The translations under genes and the position numbers were made by a program. Shown here one piece after another: positions 30,008 to 41,700 of a stretch of DNA of 64,000 bases. The notes under the pieces were generated by a model, which searched no databases, was not told the origin of the DNA, and saw nothing but the letters and a program-made list of their open reading frames with translations. The DNA is from Akanthomyces muscarius (Eukaryota > Ascomycota > Sordariomycetes > Hypocreales > Cordycipitaceae): the NCBI RefSeq assembly GCF_028009165.1, contig NC_079246.1, forward strand, positions 1,550,001 through 1,614,000, read 5' to 3'. The first letter of the stretch is position 1. Every line of letters starts with the position of its first letter.

Positions 30008-32433
30008 TTTGAAGGGTATATGGGGTTCAACGTGTGAGAGAGGGAAAAGATAGAGAATCAAGAGACAATTGGGGAAGAGAGAAGCAGTAAAGGGGGGGAG
30101 GTGGGAAGGTTATTATTGTCGAGTGCGACTTGAGCTAGTAGGTCGAGGTGGAGAGGAGGGTGCTGGGGGTGGCATCGCAACAGGATTTTCACCGCCCTTT
30201 ATTAGGTGCAGCCTGGCGCAAGCAGCAGCAAGACAAGCCATCAAAAAAAATCCGAATTGGCAGTATTAAAGCGGATTCTGCCAGGGGCAGTGAGTTTTGT
30301 AGTGGGGTTGGTGAGGGACGGTTGGGGGGAGACGAGCTTCAAGGCTTCACTGTCAGTGTGTTTGCTCAGCAAGCCACACACCACTTGCCTTGCGCGGCTC
30401 CACCACCCGATTATCTTCATCCTCTTTTTCGTTCATGGCTGCGACGAGTACCGCCATCGGCTGTCTACACCTATTCTACTCAATTTTAATTCGTCAGTGC
30501 AAGTTTACCACGCAGAGCGATAGCCTACCCTTTGCTGGACCCTTCCTTCACATTACATCGCTCGCACATACTGACGCCAAAGCGCAGTCTAATCTCCCTG
30601 TCCAATGTCGAGGCAAACGCCACCAAGACCAGAGCCCCAGTACAAAAACCAGTATTCGCCCGCATAAGCATCATCGGCCATGTCTCATTTCCCGTCTGCA
30701 GGAGGGCTGCTGTTGCCGTTGACGCGGTAATAACCCCATCTCGCATCCGCAGCCGAGCTCGAACCGTAATCGCTCGCAACAGGCGCAGGCACGGCTCCGA
30801 ATAAATACTCCCCAGGATCGGCAACCCGCCCAACGCAAGCCAAACCGACCCCCCTAATGCCGGACGAACGAGATGATTAAAAGACATCTACAATCTCGCA
30901 AAGACTAACTCTATTGATAGTCTCGATAACAGGGGCACCATCCATCGACTTCCGCTTTCTCCAGCCAGAACCTGAGATCGCGTGCAACTGCCCGTTCTCA
31001 CCCGTATTCGTACCCGAGCTTTCACAGATGAGCCGGCAGGGGACTAGCAGCTCTGCCGATAAGCTGGCTACAGAGATCGATGGCTGCACCAAGAAAAATT
31101 GTCTGGTTCCAGTTTGGCGCTGAGCCTTGTCTCGGATAGGCTTAGCTGGCAGACCCTTTTTGCGCAAAGAGGGTCCCCTCAGCGTTTGGCCAGTGCCAGC
31201 CTCGCCAGCTGCCCTTGAGCCTCACAGCATGCGATTGCGCTCTTCCAGAAGGTGCTTTCGAGTAACGACGCTTGAATCTCCCATCGGCGCCCAGTGTTCT
31301 CTCTATGTATCACGGCATATTTTGGAGACCGCTGTCCACTTACCATCGCACGCCGAACGGGTAGAGGTGTGGACACGGGCTGCCTCAATCTGCAAGCAAA
31401 GTATGCCTGCCAGTTGGCAATGCTCGGCACGCCACGATTTGACGCACCACAATGCATCGCGCACCGTTGTCATGCGGCCTTGTTGTTTGAGTAGCGAATT
31501 AGAAGGGTTATATTATCCAGGTTGCCAGGACGGCTGTGAAAACAAACCTTCAGCCGCCAAACACCTCGGTCCTATCGCGCCAAATTGGAAACACGTAGAA
31601 GAGCCGCGCCCAGTACAAGCTACAGTCTCGTGATACGGTACACCTCTGCCACCATTGGATCCAGTAACACCACATTGATGCAATCAATACCAAAGTATGC
31701 GTGCTGCGGCCCTCCGAGCGCCTACCGATGAAGCCTCTGGGGCTGTGCATTCTTACGATTCAATTACGCCGGCCTTGTTGTCTGATTCTCGGTGATTGTC
31801 TCCTCAATGTCGTATTTATCAGGTTGCAGTTACTAGGACGCTGCATCTATTGCGATGCCGGCCGCGTTACAAGTCGCATATCTGGATCACACTTGAGTCG
31901 CATCATACGCGAGCTCGTCTCACCCGTTTCGAAATCGCACATTGAACCCGGCGCCGGTCGGGTCTCATACGGAGCCGGGCTCAATTTTAGCGCTCGTGTT
32001 CGCGTCCTTGATCGGATCGGCTCCCGAACACAGGGTAAGGCCGCAGGGGCAAGAACTTGAAAACAACTGCATCCCTGATGGAACTTGCGAACGTAGGAAA
32101 GTCATAACCAACTCACAAGTTACCGCAAGGATCATGACAAGAATATGAATAAATGGTGGTCGGCAGCGATTTGCCTGGACGGGTTGGTTCGCTTGTGGCT
32201 CGGCGCACAATCGGAGCTTGGGTCGGCGTGCGCTACTCCTGGCCACCCTAGACCCGAGCACTTCACCAGATCATCTCATGTGCAACGTCATGACCTCTCC
32301 ACTGGCTTTAACAAATGCTCCATTGTGGAGGTCTTGATTGTTGTGCGTTGTTTCGAAGCTTGCGCGATTAAATCTTTTGTCTCCGTTGATCAAAGAGGGC
32401 CGTCAGCTCAGCCATTCCTTAAAATCTGACATC
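30008..32433. other. Long divergent spacer HMGS / TcuA-like; no supported gene
   Basis: 2.4 kb between opposing starts. A 120-codon minus-strand frame (30887-30525) has two hydrophobic stretches but G/T-biased third positions and no recognisable motif, so it was not accepted. No clear sterol-response element was found upstream of ERG13. Confidence 0.5.
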
Positions 32434-33987
32434 ATGTCCGTCCCCGCAAGTTGCGATGTGCTCGTTATCGGCAGTGGCAACGCAGGCTTCTCTGCAGCAC
32501 TCTCTGCCAGTCAAGCAGGGGCCAAAAAAGTTGTCTTGATAGACAAATGCCCTGAAGAATGGGCAGGCGGCAATTCTTACTTCACGGCTGGCGCATACCG
32601 AATTGCGCATGATGGGCTGAAAGATGTCCTCCCACTAGTGGGCAACGTGTCAGAGGAGCAAGCCGCCAAGATTGAACTCGCCCCATACACGAAAGATGAT
32701 TTTCTCAACGATATCCGTCGTGTTTGCGAGGATAAGTCCGACCCGGCCCTCTCTCACGCTTTAGTGTCCGAGTCCAACGCGGCAGTCAAGTGGCTCGCTG
32801 CCAGTGGCATTCGATTCTCGCTGTCGATCAATCGCCAGGCGTACGAAGTGGACGGCAAGCTCAAGTTCTGGGGTGGTCTATGTTTGAAGACGCTGAATGG
32901 CGGTAAAAGCCTAATCGAAGACCACCGGGCCGCAGCTCGCAAGCAGGGAATAGATGTGTATTTGGCCACGGAGCTTATTTCTCTACAGCATGCACCAGAT
33001 GGCAAGCATGTCACGGTCTGCGTCAGAAATGATGGAAAAGAGTCGGATATCACAGCCGGCGCAGTGATACTGGCGGCTGGCGGCTTCGAAGCTAACCCGG
33101 AGATGCGCAGCCGCTTCCTCGGCCCAGGCTGGGAAAGGGCCGCCGTGCGCGGCACGCCGTACAATACTGGCGATTGCTTCCAGCTCGCGCAGAATTCACT
33201 TGGCGCGCAGGCCGTGGGCGACTGGGCGGGCTGTCACTCCGTCGCCTGGGATGCGACGAATGCTGACCCTAGTCAGGGAGATCGCCTGGCGTCGAACGAA
33301 TACACCAAGTCGGGCTATCCCCTAGGCCTGATGCTCAATATTCACGGCAAGCGCTTTGTGGATGAAGGCGAAGACTTACGCAACTACAACTATGCTAAAT
33401 TCGGTCGCGCCATTCTCCAACAGCCCGGCCACGCAGCCTTTCAAATCTGGGATGCGCGGACGAGCGGATGGCTGCGCGACGAAGAGTACCGCGCTGAACG
33501 CGCTGAGCGACTCGAAGCCAACACGCTCGAGGAGCTTGCCACTCTGTGCGCCACTTGTGGTCTCACAGACAAAACTGCCTTTCTCGCGACCATTCGTGAG
33601 TACAACGACGCCGTCTACGCACGACCCGCAGATGCGGCAGCGACGGCCTGGGATCCCGCCGTCAAAGACGGCCTGTCGACAGGCAGGCACCTCGCGCTGC
33701 CCAAGTCCAACTGGGCGCTGGCCATTGACGAGCCGCCGTTTCTGGCTGTCAAGGTGACGTGCGGCATCACCTTTACCTTTGGCGGCCTACGCGTGGACCC
33801 TGAGACGGCGCAGCTCGTCAACGGCCGCGGCACGCTGATTCCTGGCGTGTACTGCGTGGGCGAGATGCTGGGCGGGCTGTTCCACGGCAACTATCCTGGC
33901 GGTAGCGGACTGACGTCGGGGACGGTCTTTGGGAGAAGGGCGGGCAAGGCCGCGGCGGAATATAGTTGTAGGCTGGCAGCACAATAA
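32434..33987 (+). CDS. FAD-dependent oxidoreductase, TcuA/fumarate-reductase family
   Basis: Single exon, 517 aa from ATG 32434; the longer open frame begins at TTG and was rejected. FAD_binding_2 family: dinucleotide motif G13-S-G-N-A-G18 in DVLVIGSGNAGFSAALSA, then PEEWAGGNSYFTAGAYRIAHDG, GGKSLIEDH, GAVILAAGGFEANPEM and a C-terminal FAD motif around CVGEMLGGLFHGNYPGGSGL. The pattern is closest to tricarballylate dehydrogenase (TcuA)-like proteins, called precorrin-3B synthase CobZ-like in many fungal annotations. The family oxidises or reduces carbon-carbon bonds next to carboxylates. Substrate unknown; a transporter or Fe-S partner (TcuB/TcuC) is not present next to it. Confidence 0.8.
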   Translation: MSVPASCDVLVIGSGNAGFSAALSASQAGAKKVVLIDKCPEEWAGGNSYFTAGAYRIAHDGLKDVLPLVGNVSEEQAAKIELAPYTKDDFLNDIRRVCEDKSDPALSHALVSESNAAVKWLAASGIRFSLSINRQAYEVDGKLKFWGGLCLKTLNGGKSLIEDHRAAARKQGIDVYLATELISLQHAPDGKHVTVCVRNDGKESDITAGAVILAAGGFEANPEMRSRFLGPGWERAAVRGTPYNTGDCFQLAQNSLGAQAVGDWAGCHSVAWDATNADPSQGDRLASNEYTKSGYPLGLMLNIHGKRFVDEGEDLRNYNYAKFGRAILQQPGHAAFQIWDARTSGWLRDEEYRAERAERLEANTLEELATLCATCGLTDKTAFLATIREYNDAVYARPADAAATAWDPAVKDGLSTGRHLALPKSNWALAIDEPPFLAVKVTCGITFTFGGLRVDPETAQLVNGRGTLIPGVYCVGEMLGGLFHGNYPGGSGLTSGTVFGRRAGKAAAEYSCRLAAQ

Positions 33988-34086
33988 GAGCAGCTTGTAC
34001 ATGTCGTGGGGTGTAGAAGTCTGTGTAATTCATGTATATATATTGTGGCTGAAAAGACAAACGCCGTTACTATGCAATGCTGTGAT

Positions 34087-36069
34087 CTAAGGGGTGGCAT
34101 ACCCCGAATCAGAAGACCCTTTGCTGTCGTGCTTTAATTGCTGCACTTGCTCCCTTTTGGGCTCAGCCTTGGTCTTTTCATCTTTTTGCTTCTTTCCCTT
34201 TTTCTGTTCGCCCTCATCCTTCTCTTCGTTCTTCTCATCCTCTCCCTCCTCATCTTCGCCCTCATCATCGGAGCCATCCTCATCCTCCTCTTCTGATTCC
34301 TCCTTTTCGTCCTTTTTTCCCTTCTTCTTCTTCCCCCCCTCATCCTTCTTTGCCTTTTTCGACTTCTTCTTCTTCTTTTCTTTCTCATCTTTTTCCTTCT
34401 TCTCCTTTTCCTTTTGCTTCTTTTCTTCCTTTTCCTTTAGCTCCTTCTCGGCCTTGTCCTTCTTGTCGACCCGCATCTGCACCACCCAATCCTCGACAGC
34501 ATCGACCGCCGTCTGCGCGGAGCGCTTATGCCGCAGGAGCAGGCCCTGTATCTCGGCAGGGCTAAACTCGCCCGCCGGCACGCGACGGCCAAACTCCTTG
34601 GCGAGGACAGCAACCTCGTTGATGAGCGTTTTCTTGCCCTTGTCCGTGGTCGGGGCGCCGCCGCCGGCTTCGGCGAGCTCGCCGTCAAAGGGCGTGTAGA
34701 TGGCCTTGAAGATGGACTCACTCATGTCGGCGTCGGCGAGCTGGAAGGGGATAATCATGTCGACGCGGCCGGGGCGGATGAGGGCCTTGTCGAGACTCTC
34801 GAGGTGGTTGGTGGTCATGATGAGAACGCGACCCTCCTGCGCGGCAACGCCGTCGAGGATGTTGAGAAGCGCAGAGAGGGAGAGCTGGCCCTGGGCAGGC
34901 GGCGTGCTGTCGCTGCCCTGCTTGTCATCGTCTTCCTTTTTCTCGCGAGTCTTGGACAGACCAGCGGTGTCAATGTCTTCGAGAAGAACAATGCAGTTGG
35001 TGGGAAGCTCGGCAAAGAGCGAAGCCAAGTTCTCCTCGGTCGCCGTCAGCGAGCTCAGGCTGACAATGTAAATCTTCATGCGAAAGTAGCCCGCGAGAGC
35101 CACGCTGAGAGAGCTCTTGCCCGTGCCGGGTGGGCCGTAGAGAAGGTAGCCTCGTCGGTACGGGATGCCGCGATTGGCGTACCAGCGGCGCGTAGCGGGC
35201 TCGAGGTAGTCGCCGGCATCGGCAATGAGGTCCTTTTTGACCTTGTCGGGGAGAATGACGGTGGAGAAGTCGCGGTTGGGGCGGGACATGCAGCGCTGCC
35301 AGTAGCTGTCGGTGCCGTAGGACGAGACGGAGCTGGTGGCGCGGTAGATGATAGTCTTGCGGTCGTCCTTGCGGAGGTAGAGCACGCGAGCCTCGGCGAG
35401 CAGCTGCTTCAGGACGGTCGGGTTGCGGCCGAGGCAGGACACGCACAGCTCCTCCTGCTCGCTGGGGCTGCGCAGGCTGATCTTGTCCTTTGTCTGGCGG
35501 CGCGAGAAGCGCAGCGGGACGCCCTTGTACCAGAACCAGTGCGTACCGGCTGAGGGCGTGTAGTGGAGGACATGCTTGCCGCGGTTGGACGACAGCGCAG
35601 TGTCGTCACCTACCGCCGACGAGGCGTCGCGGCTGGCTTCGATGTCGTCGCCGGCGTCGTCGTCGCTGTCGTCGTGCGAGCGGTAGAGGTAGTCGCTGCG
35701 CGAGTAGACGGACGTGTTGACGACAAAGTTGCGCGTCTTGTGGCAAAAGGGCTGGCGGGTCATCCACCACATGAGGATGTTGTACGTCTCGTCGTCGGTG
35801 TGGACGGTGAAGGAGGACATGAAGCTCGCCTCGACGAAATTCATGACGGTGTCGTAGACGTAGCGCCAGGAAAAGACGACGGCGACGCCGGCAATGATGA
35901 AGGGCAAGTACCGGTTAAAGTCGGCGCCGAGGGTGGTGTTGAGGGTCGAGATGAGGAAGGAGTAGCCCGGGAAGAAGTAGTTGAGGAGTGCATACTGAGG
36001 CGAGGGGATGCCCGAGTTGTCGTTGGCATTGCCGGCCATGGCATCCTGAGCAGCTTGTAAAGGATCCAT
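34087..36069 (-). CDS. BCS1-like AAA ATPase with long Lys/Glu-rich tail
   Basis: Single exon, 660 aa. An N-terminal membrane-proximal segment (about 45-75, YLPFIIAGVAVVFSWRYVYD) leads into the BCS1-specific domain (about 75-270; EASFMSSFTVHTDDETYNILMWWM and HYTPSAGTHWFWYKGVPL). The AAA module has Walker A G312-P-P-G-T-G-K-S, Walker B NCIVLLEDID and sensor-1 MTTNHLESLDKALIRPGRVD. True mitochondrial Bcs1 moves the Rieske protein across the inner membrane. Filamentous fungi carry several extra BCS1-like proteins of unknown client, and this one, with an acidic insert near 135-165 and a roughly 130-residue KEKEEKKQ / EEEDEDGSDD tail, belongs to that group. Nucleotide-binding residues are intact, so ATPase activity is expected. 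Confidence 0.85.
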   Translation of the reverse strand: MDPLQAAQDAMAGNANDNSGIPSPQYALLNYFFPGYSFLISTLNTTLGADFNRYLPFIIAGVAVVFSWRYVYDTVMNFVEASFMSSFTVHTDDETYNILMWWMTRQPFCHKTRNFVVNTSVYSRSDYLYRSHDDSDDDAGDDIEASRDASSAVGDDTALSSNRGKHVLHYTPSAGTHWFWYKGVPLRFSRRQTKDKISLRSPSEQEELCVSCLGRNPTVLKQLLAEARVLYLRKDDRKTIIYRATSSVSSYGTDSYWQRCMSRPNRDFSTVILPDKVKKDLIADAGDYLEPATRRWYANRGIPYRRGYLLYGPPGTGKSSLSVALAGYFRMKIYIVSLSSLTATEENLASLFAELPTNCIVLLEDIDTAGLSKTREKKEDDDKQGSDSTPPAQGQLSLSALLNILDGVAAQEGRVLIMTTNHLESLDKALIRPGRVDMIIPFQLADADMSESIFKAIYTPFDGELAEAGGGAPTTDKGKKTLINEVAVLAKEFGRRVPAGEFSPAEIQGLLLRHKRSAQTAVDAVEDWVVQMRVDKKDKAEKELKEKEEKKQKEKEKKEKDEKEKKKKKSKKAKKDEGGKKKKGKKDEKEESEEEDEDGSDDEGEDEEGEDEKNEEKDEGEQKKGKKQKDEKTKAEPKREQVQQLKHDSKGSSDSGYATP

Positions 36070-36296
36070 GGTGGTTGGTGCTGTACCTTTGGGAATGCGA
36101 CGTCTGTGGTGTGCTAGCTGGAGGGACGTCTGGAGGCTGCCTAACCCAGGCAGCGTCAGTTGCTGCTAATTGGAGGAGATGAAGAGGTTTACGAGGAAAG
36201 GGAATATGAAAAGAGAATGAGGGGGAACGAGAGGGTATATATGGGATTGGGATGAAGATTGATCTACCATTGTACACCGACGTCTACTGAGGTGGT

Positions 36297-36313
36297 GGGG
36301 GGGGGGGGGGGGG
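36297..36313 (+). repeat. Poly-G tract (17 G)
   Basis: Uninterrupted G run upstream of the BCS1-like gene. Such runs are prone to slippage and to sequencing error in length. Confidence 0.85.
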
Positions 36314-36818
36314 TGTAAGGTTGGTGTTGTTGCCTAACCATCCTGGTCGTTCACAAGTGAATTGGCGGCCTGCACAGAGTCGTGTGCAGACGGCAGGGAA
36401 AAAACGACGCGAAGACGGTGTGGCTGACGCAAAATTCTAGCTGCCGTGCAGCCGCTAAAGACCCCAGCCGTCCACTAGAAAGCACGGCAAAGGTGTTAAA
36501 AACGGAGCGTTGCCGATTGAGTCACGGCAGCCCCGTGCTAGCGCCGATAGCCGTAGGCAGTTGACGGACGAATGAGGAAGTTTTGTACACGGAATTGTAC
36601 AAGCTGGACGTGCAGATAAAATCTCACCAAATGTGGTAAAATGGAGAGGAGTCTGTATTGCATCCGATATGAGTTTGCAGTTGTCTCCCCCAGCAGACCG
36701 AATTTCTCTACATTTTGCTCAATTTCTGTCCCTTGGTCTGACAGACAGACTCGGTTGCGTCACACCTACACCACACCCTCCATCTGATCATGTACAGCTG
36801 CGCCTCGTGGTGGCGATG

Positions 36819-36845
36819 CATCCATCCATCCATCCATCCATCCAT
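36819..36845 (+). repeat. CATC microsatellite
   Basis: About 6.5 tandem CATC units. Confidence 0.85.
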
Positions 36846-38017
36846 GCAGCAAATCCAGCTTTCCCCGTTTTAGCGGCGGCGAACTGCCATTGTCCGCCCT
36901 TTCTAGCCCCCAAAAAGGCACAAGGCCGATTTTCAGGCTGCCGAGAATGCTGTCCCCTTTTGGTCCCTTTCTTTGGCACAAGGGCGTGACGGCACGTTGC
37001 CGCCTGCCAGCAAAGGCGTCGCCGTGCCAAGGAACCCGCCACCGCGCCTTGCAAGCAATACACTTGCCAGTAGGGCTGGGTTGTGTCATGCAACTACGGG
37101 GAAGCAAAACCTTGCATTCTACTGGTCCGCGCGCCGCGGCATAGAGTGCACCATGGCGCGCCGATCCGTGGCTGCAGCTCCGGCACCTGTCGGGTTGTTG
37201 AATGCGAGCGCAACTGTTAGTCCTGTAAATGATTTCTTCATGGAGCCTCGGGGAAATGGCGCAGCGAGACTCTGCGGTAAGTTTTTCCCTAGCGAAGACA
37301 AGTAAAAAAACAAGTTGCTATCGGCCCTGGCATGCAGAATGGCCAGGTGGCACGAGACTCGAAAAGGCGCGCCGCTGAGCCTCAACCGGTCAAGGAGTCA
37401 CCGTCACGCCGTTCCAAGAATGGAAATTGTAATTTCAATCTAACAAGTTAAACGGTTGGCGCGGTGTCCGCCGAACTGTGGTTCGTTGTTCTGGAATCTG
37501 CCTTGCCAGGAACATACAGTTGTGCTGGCCGAAAAGAGTCATCTCTTGCCGCGCCGTTCCATGCTCAACTTACCGTGCAACTAATTCTTCAACCCATGTC
37601 TTCACATCTTCTTCCTATCCACGCAACCTAGGTACTGTTAAGTAGGTAAATAACCATCACGAATTGCATCGCATACTTATTCATGCAAATACTCTACTCA
37701 CTCAGTTGACAATCAAGTACCTGCATTGTAATCTCATTCCTACACTCAGTCCATGCATCCAATTCACAACCCACCATGTATTTAGATTGCATTCACGTTT
37801 ATGCCACCCCTCTATCCTATCAATTAATCGCTTTACATTTATATTGTACTGGTATCGAAACAGATGATCCTCTTCCAGCCCGCCACCATGTATCTACATT
37901 GTATTCCCCTTCCATGTGTCGACACCGCCTGTTTCATTCATTTCTAAATCCTGTCAGTTCCTTTCTCTTCCAATCATCATTCGCTCCCTCTGGTCTCCCC
38001 TCCGCTGTACACCCCCC

Positions 38018-38752
38018 TCACCCACATCGATACCTGTCCACGCCGCTGGGCCTCTTCCACGGATCCTCGCACAGGGGCAGCATCCGAGGCGCGCTGTAGC
38101 GCACGGGTCCGTAGTCTCCCGCCTGCCAGACAAAGTGTTCGTCGGGGTCGTCGCCGCGCGGCGGCGGCGAGGCCATCCGAGTGAAGCGCCGCCCGCGTTT
38201 GTCCTCTGGCAGCGGATAGCCGGCCGGCATCGAGTATGACATCTCCTGGCAGGGCACTTGCGGTGCGTTGTAGTGGCCGTAGTAGTCGTAGTTGTGGCCG
38301 TAGCTGTCGTGCCAGTAGTCGGGGCTGTGGCTTTCCCATCCGAGGTACGGCGTTGCGCACCCTCCGCAGTAGTTGCTCCCAGGTGGATGCCCGCAGCCGC
38401 AGTAGTTGCCATAATCATCATTGCCGTCGTCGTCGTCTTCATCATCATCATCTTCCACTTCAGGCGTCTTCGAACCAACCCAGAGAATGCGAGGATCGCT
38501 CTCTTGATATTTCACGTGCGCTCCGTCCCACCACATGTCCTCTGGGCGTATCTTGCTCGACTTCCGAATGGATGTTGTCCCACGAGGCGCTCCGGCGCTG
38601 TACGCCAGGAATTTGAGCGCCTTGCTCGGTGTCTTTGGCAACTTCATGTGGCGGGTTATTTTACCTCCACGTCGCATGGAGCTGTATGCCTCCATCCATG
38701 TATTCTGATCCCCGGCCACCACCAAGAGCGCGCCCGACTTGTCAAGAGGCAT
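38018..38752 (-). CDS. Hypothetical acidic protein with C-x-C ... C-x2-C motif
   Basis: Unrecognised protein of 244 aa in one exon. The first 90 residues are basic and contain PEDMWWDGAHVKYQESDPRI. An Asp-rich run (about 101-114) follows. Then comes YCGCGHPPGSNYCGGC, a C-x-C-x8-C-x2-C arrangement that could hold one zinc ion, then a Tyr/His/Pro-rich stretch and WKRPSGVDRYRCG at the end. Composition and an AT-rich upstream flank (ATAAATATC near 38896) favour a real gene, but no family is recognised. It could be nuclear or disordered; no signal peptide or membrane segment. Confidence 0.5.
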   Translation of the reverse strand: MPLDKSGALLVVAGDQNTWMEAYSSMRRGGKITRHMKLPKTPSKALKFLAYSAGAPRGTTSIRKSSKIRPEDMWWDGAHVKYQESDPRILWVGSKTPEVEDDDDEDDDDGNDDYGNYCGCGHPPGSNYCGGCATPYLGWESHSPDYWHDSYGHNYDYYGHYNAPQVPCQEMSYSMPAGYPLPEDKRGRRFTRMASPPPRGDDPDEHFVWQAGDYGPVRYSAPRMLPLCEDPWKRPSGVDRYRCG

Positions 38753-41700
38753 TGCAAAGGGCGCGAGACTCGAATTGGGCTATGAGATGTAGAGGCGGTT
38801 TGAGAAAGCTGTTTGTCATGTGCGCTCTGCTGAGGGAACCAAGACATGCGAGTTGCGGAGTACAAAGGATAGAAATCAAGGGTGTATCGCGACGATATTT
38901 ATGTTGTCGGCGCAGTGATACAGAATAAAAGCTGCCGTCGCCATACACTGACCGGTCGCAGTCACCTAGCCTCCAACACAAAGCACGTCCGAGAGGACTG
39001 TAAAGCAGTGATACACGGCGTCTCGGACAGTTATGCAAGCGCTTACTACAAAGAGGGCAAACAAAACAGCTTCGCGGGCCAGTAAAGGGCGGCACAATAC
39101 CGGGCGTTGGCTGGCAGGGCAGAGCAGTGAATCACCACACTTCGAGTACGCGGTGTGGTTTTACACAAATTCATGCGTTCGCGCCGTGGCACTCGGGCAA
39201 GTTGAACCACCTCGAGGGCCAACGAACTGCGGCGTCGCTGATACGGGCATGAACCTGCATCACAGTGACTGAGGACAAGAATGCGGCGGCAGTGACTCTC
39301 GGTGGTGCAGGCGCCTGTCATAGTGCCTGCGTTTGCGGCGGTACAACGCCATTCACGAGGGGCAAAAGCCAACACCGCCTGATTCCGGGCAACAGGCAGA
39401 ATTTCCCCCCATTCTTCTGCTCTTCCCTTCGGTCGCACAGTCGCGGAGAAATGTGTGCTCTAGACAGCGGGACAGGTTGGCCGGTTACACAGGTACAAGG
39501 CGCTCTGTGCCGCGTGGGCGGGCGGTCGCCTGACAGCGTGCGCTTTTTCTGGACTTACGGAGCATGTTTCCACCCTCATAGGCCGCTAAATAACTGCAAA
39601 CGAGTCCGCTTAGATGAGTAAAGTCAAGATTGGGGAGGTCTTCCATCATGCCAACCGCAAAATCAGTCCTGCTGCTGCATAGATAATTCTTGGCGGACGA
39701 TGCTGGCCGGGTGGGCCGATGACAAGGCGGCTCCGGGCCGTCGCTGGCGTTACATCTATTCAAAAGGGTCGTTGCTGCCACGCGAAAGGGAACCTTGACT
39801 CGAGTTTGAGGAGCTGACACAATTTGTACGATGATCGAACGAAAGCACCAGCGAAACAGATGACCGTCCAGCTGTAGCCCGAAACATTTGCTGCTGTGAG
39901 TTCGTGGACTCTGGAGTAAGTCTGTGGGTCGCACAACCTGAAACGCCAGCCAGCTATTCATAGACGGAGATTAGAAAGGTGACGTAACCTACCCTGATCC
40001 CTTTTTTTTTTTTTTTTTTTTGGCATTCCTCATTCAATGGAGCATTCGCAGTGTAAGAAAGAAGTCGTATGCATAGAGTGTGGGATATCTCTATTTTCTT
40101 TTGCAGAATTGAGATCAAGTTAAAGGTTTTCCTGGTCAAACTGGTGTGAGGCGAAAGGTAGCGCAAATGTCAAGAGATCCTTGCGTCTCAGCAGTCAAGA
40201 CCAACCCCCTGGGAAACCCGGACAGCGTTGCGGGGGCCTCGCATTCTTCTTTTGGCCAGCGTCAAGCCACGGCGGCATTGAGGCAGATTTCAAACTAGTC
40301 TTTGGGGTGTCAAAGAGGAGGAACGGGCGATCAAAGGAGTGCCGAGTTGCCGTCTCGTTACGAACCCCCCGGCTTTTCCTTTTTGCTCTGGAGGCGGGCG
40401 ATTCACGTTTCGCGGGCCTCGCAGCCAGAGATGAAGCGGCTGCTGGATCGAGCTGGAGGAGGGAGGAAAAAAGAAGGAACATCCGACTCTGCAATTCGGA
40501 AACAGTTTTGCTCTGCAAATATTACTGGCAAGGTATAACTCGGTAGGTTTCGTGTCGATGATGGGGGCGGCTGCAACTAGGCTGACGGAGAGAGCGGGCA
40601 GTGGGGTTTCTGGTCTTGCCACGAGATTGAAACAAGCAGCATATGGAACTCCCAATACACTGATGAGATGCAGCAGTCTTGGGGTACGAATTCAATACGG
40701 AGTTCGTTCGTTCGCTGCTGTACTTTGTTTTACAGCAATAGCCAACTCTAGCCGTCGACTGGCGATAGCTGAAAATCACAATTGGTAGGCCGTTAAGGTT
40801 TGCCGCTTAATAGTAAGCTTCGATGATCCACTCACTCGGTAATAACGAGATGGGGCATATTGGCCGTCGGAAAGATGCTCGGCGAGATGAACGCATGGTT
40901 TCTGTTCGTACGGGTTTCTGTATGAGGGTCGAGTTGGTGGTGTCAAGGTACTTCAAATCACATCAACGAAGGGCACACTGGTGATCCTGGTGCTGGACGA
41001 AAACTGTAGGTAAAGTGCATGAAAACAGTTTGGGAAAATGCCCATTCAATCAACTCTAAATCACCCACCTTGCGGGGCACTTCGGAACTTGAGAAATGCA
41101 GGAACGCTGTTTTGTGCAAGGAGTACCCGCGAACACAAGAATGCTCGTGGTTGAGGTGTTCTTCAGCACGTAGCGCTATTTCGACTGAAGACTTAATGAG
41201 AAGCCCAGTATCTGCAACTGGATACATGGTGTTTGCTTGGTTCCGTTAGGACATCGTTTACAGAGCTTGATTTTCAAGCGACCCCTTCTCATAGAGGTTC
41301 CTAAGGACCAAGTATAGCTTTCACCTGTGAGCTGCACTATCGCAGGAATTCGAACCTGGTAATATCAGCGTGAATGAGCTATGATTGAATGTATCAAGAC
41401 CGGGAACTGTCTTCATGTGAGCAGGCCTTTGTTGTCAAACGTGTGCATCGCGCTTAGAGTGAGTGCGAGGACAGTGCCGGACACTGTGCGCTGCGGGACG
41501 AGAAGAGAAAGTAAATAAACAGCGCAGAGTAGCTGATCAGCGAGATCCTGCATCGGTGGCTTGCCGTTTTTCGTTTCAAGCAACCGAGAAAGCGCCAATC
41601 ACTTCTGTGCCGAGAAGGTGCGTCGTTGCGCAGCGGCACATGTGCGCGCGCACTCCAAGCAAGGTGCTGACACTGTTTCTGCATGGTCAGCGGAGGGACG

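Larger units (their letters stand above)
36070..38017. other. Intergenic with simple repeats; no supported gene
   Basis: Promoter side of the BCS1-like gene and 3' side of the next gene. It holds the poly-G and CATC repeats. 37600-38000 is C/T- and CATT-rich low-complexity sequence. Confidence 0.5.

Noticed and set aside
30525..30887. 120-codon minus-strand frame with hydrophobic stretches
   Set aside because: Third positions are not those of neighbouring genes, no recognised family, lies in a promoter-type spacer; kept only as a note.
32338..32433. N-terminal extension of the TcuA-like protein as a possible mitochondrial presequence
   Set aside because: It begins at TTG, not ATG; the ATG at 32434 directly precedes the FAD motif.
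39485..39961. 158-codon minus-strand frame in the gene-poor region
   Set aside because: Random-looking composition, no motif, competing frames on the other strand.
41330..41375. T-loop-like GAATTCGAACC suggesting a tRNA
   Set aside because: No acceptor, D or anticodon stem could be paired on either strand, and the T-stem itself does not close properly.
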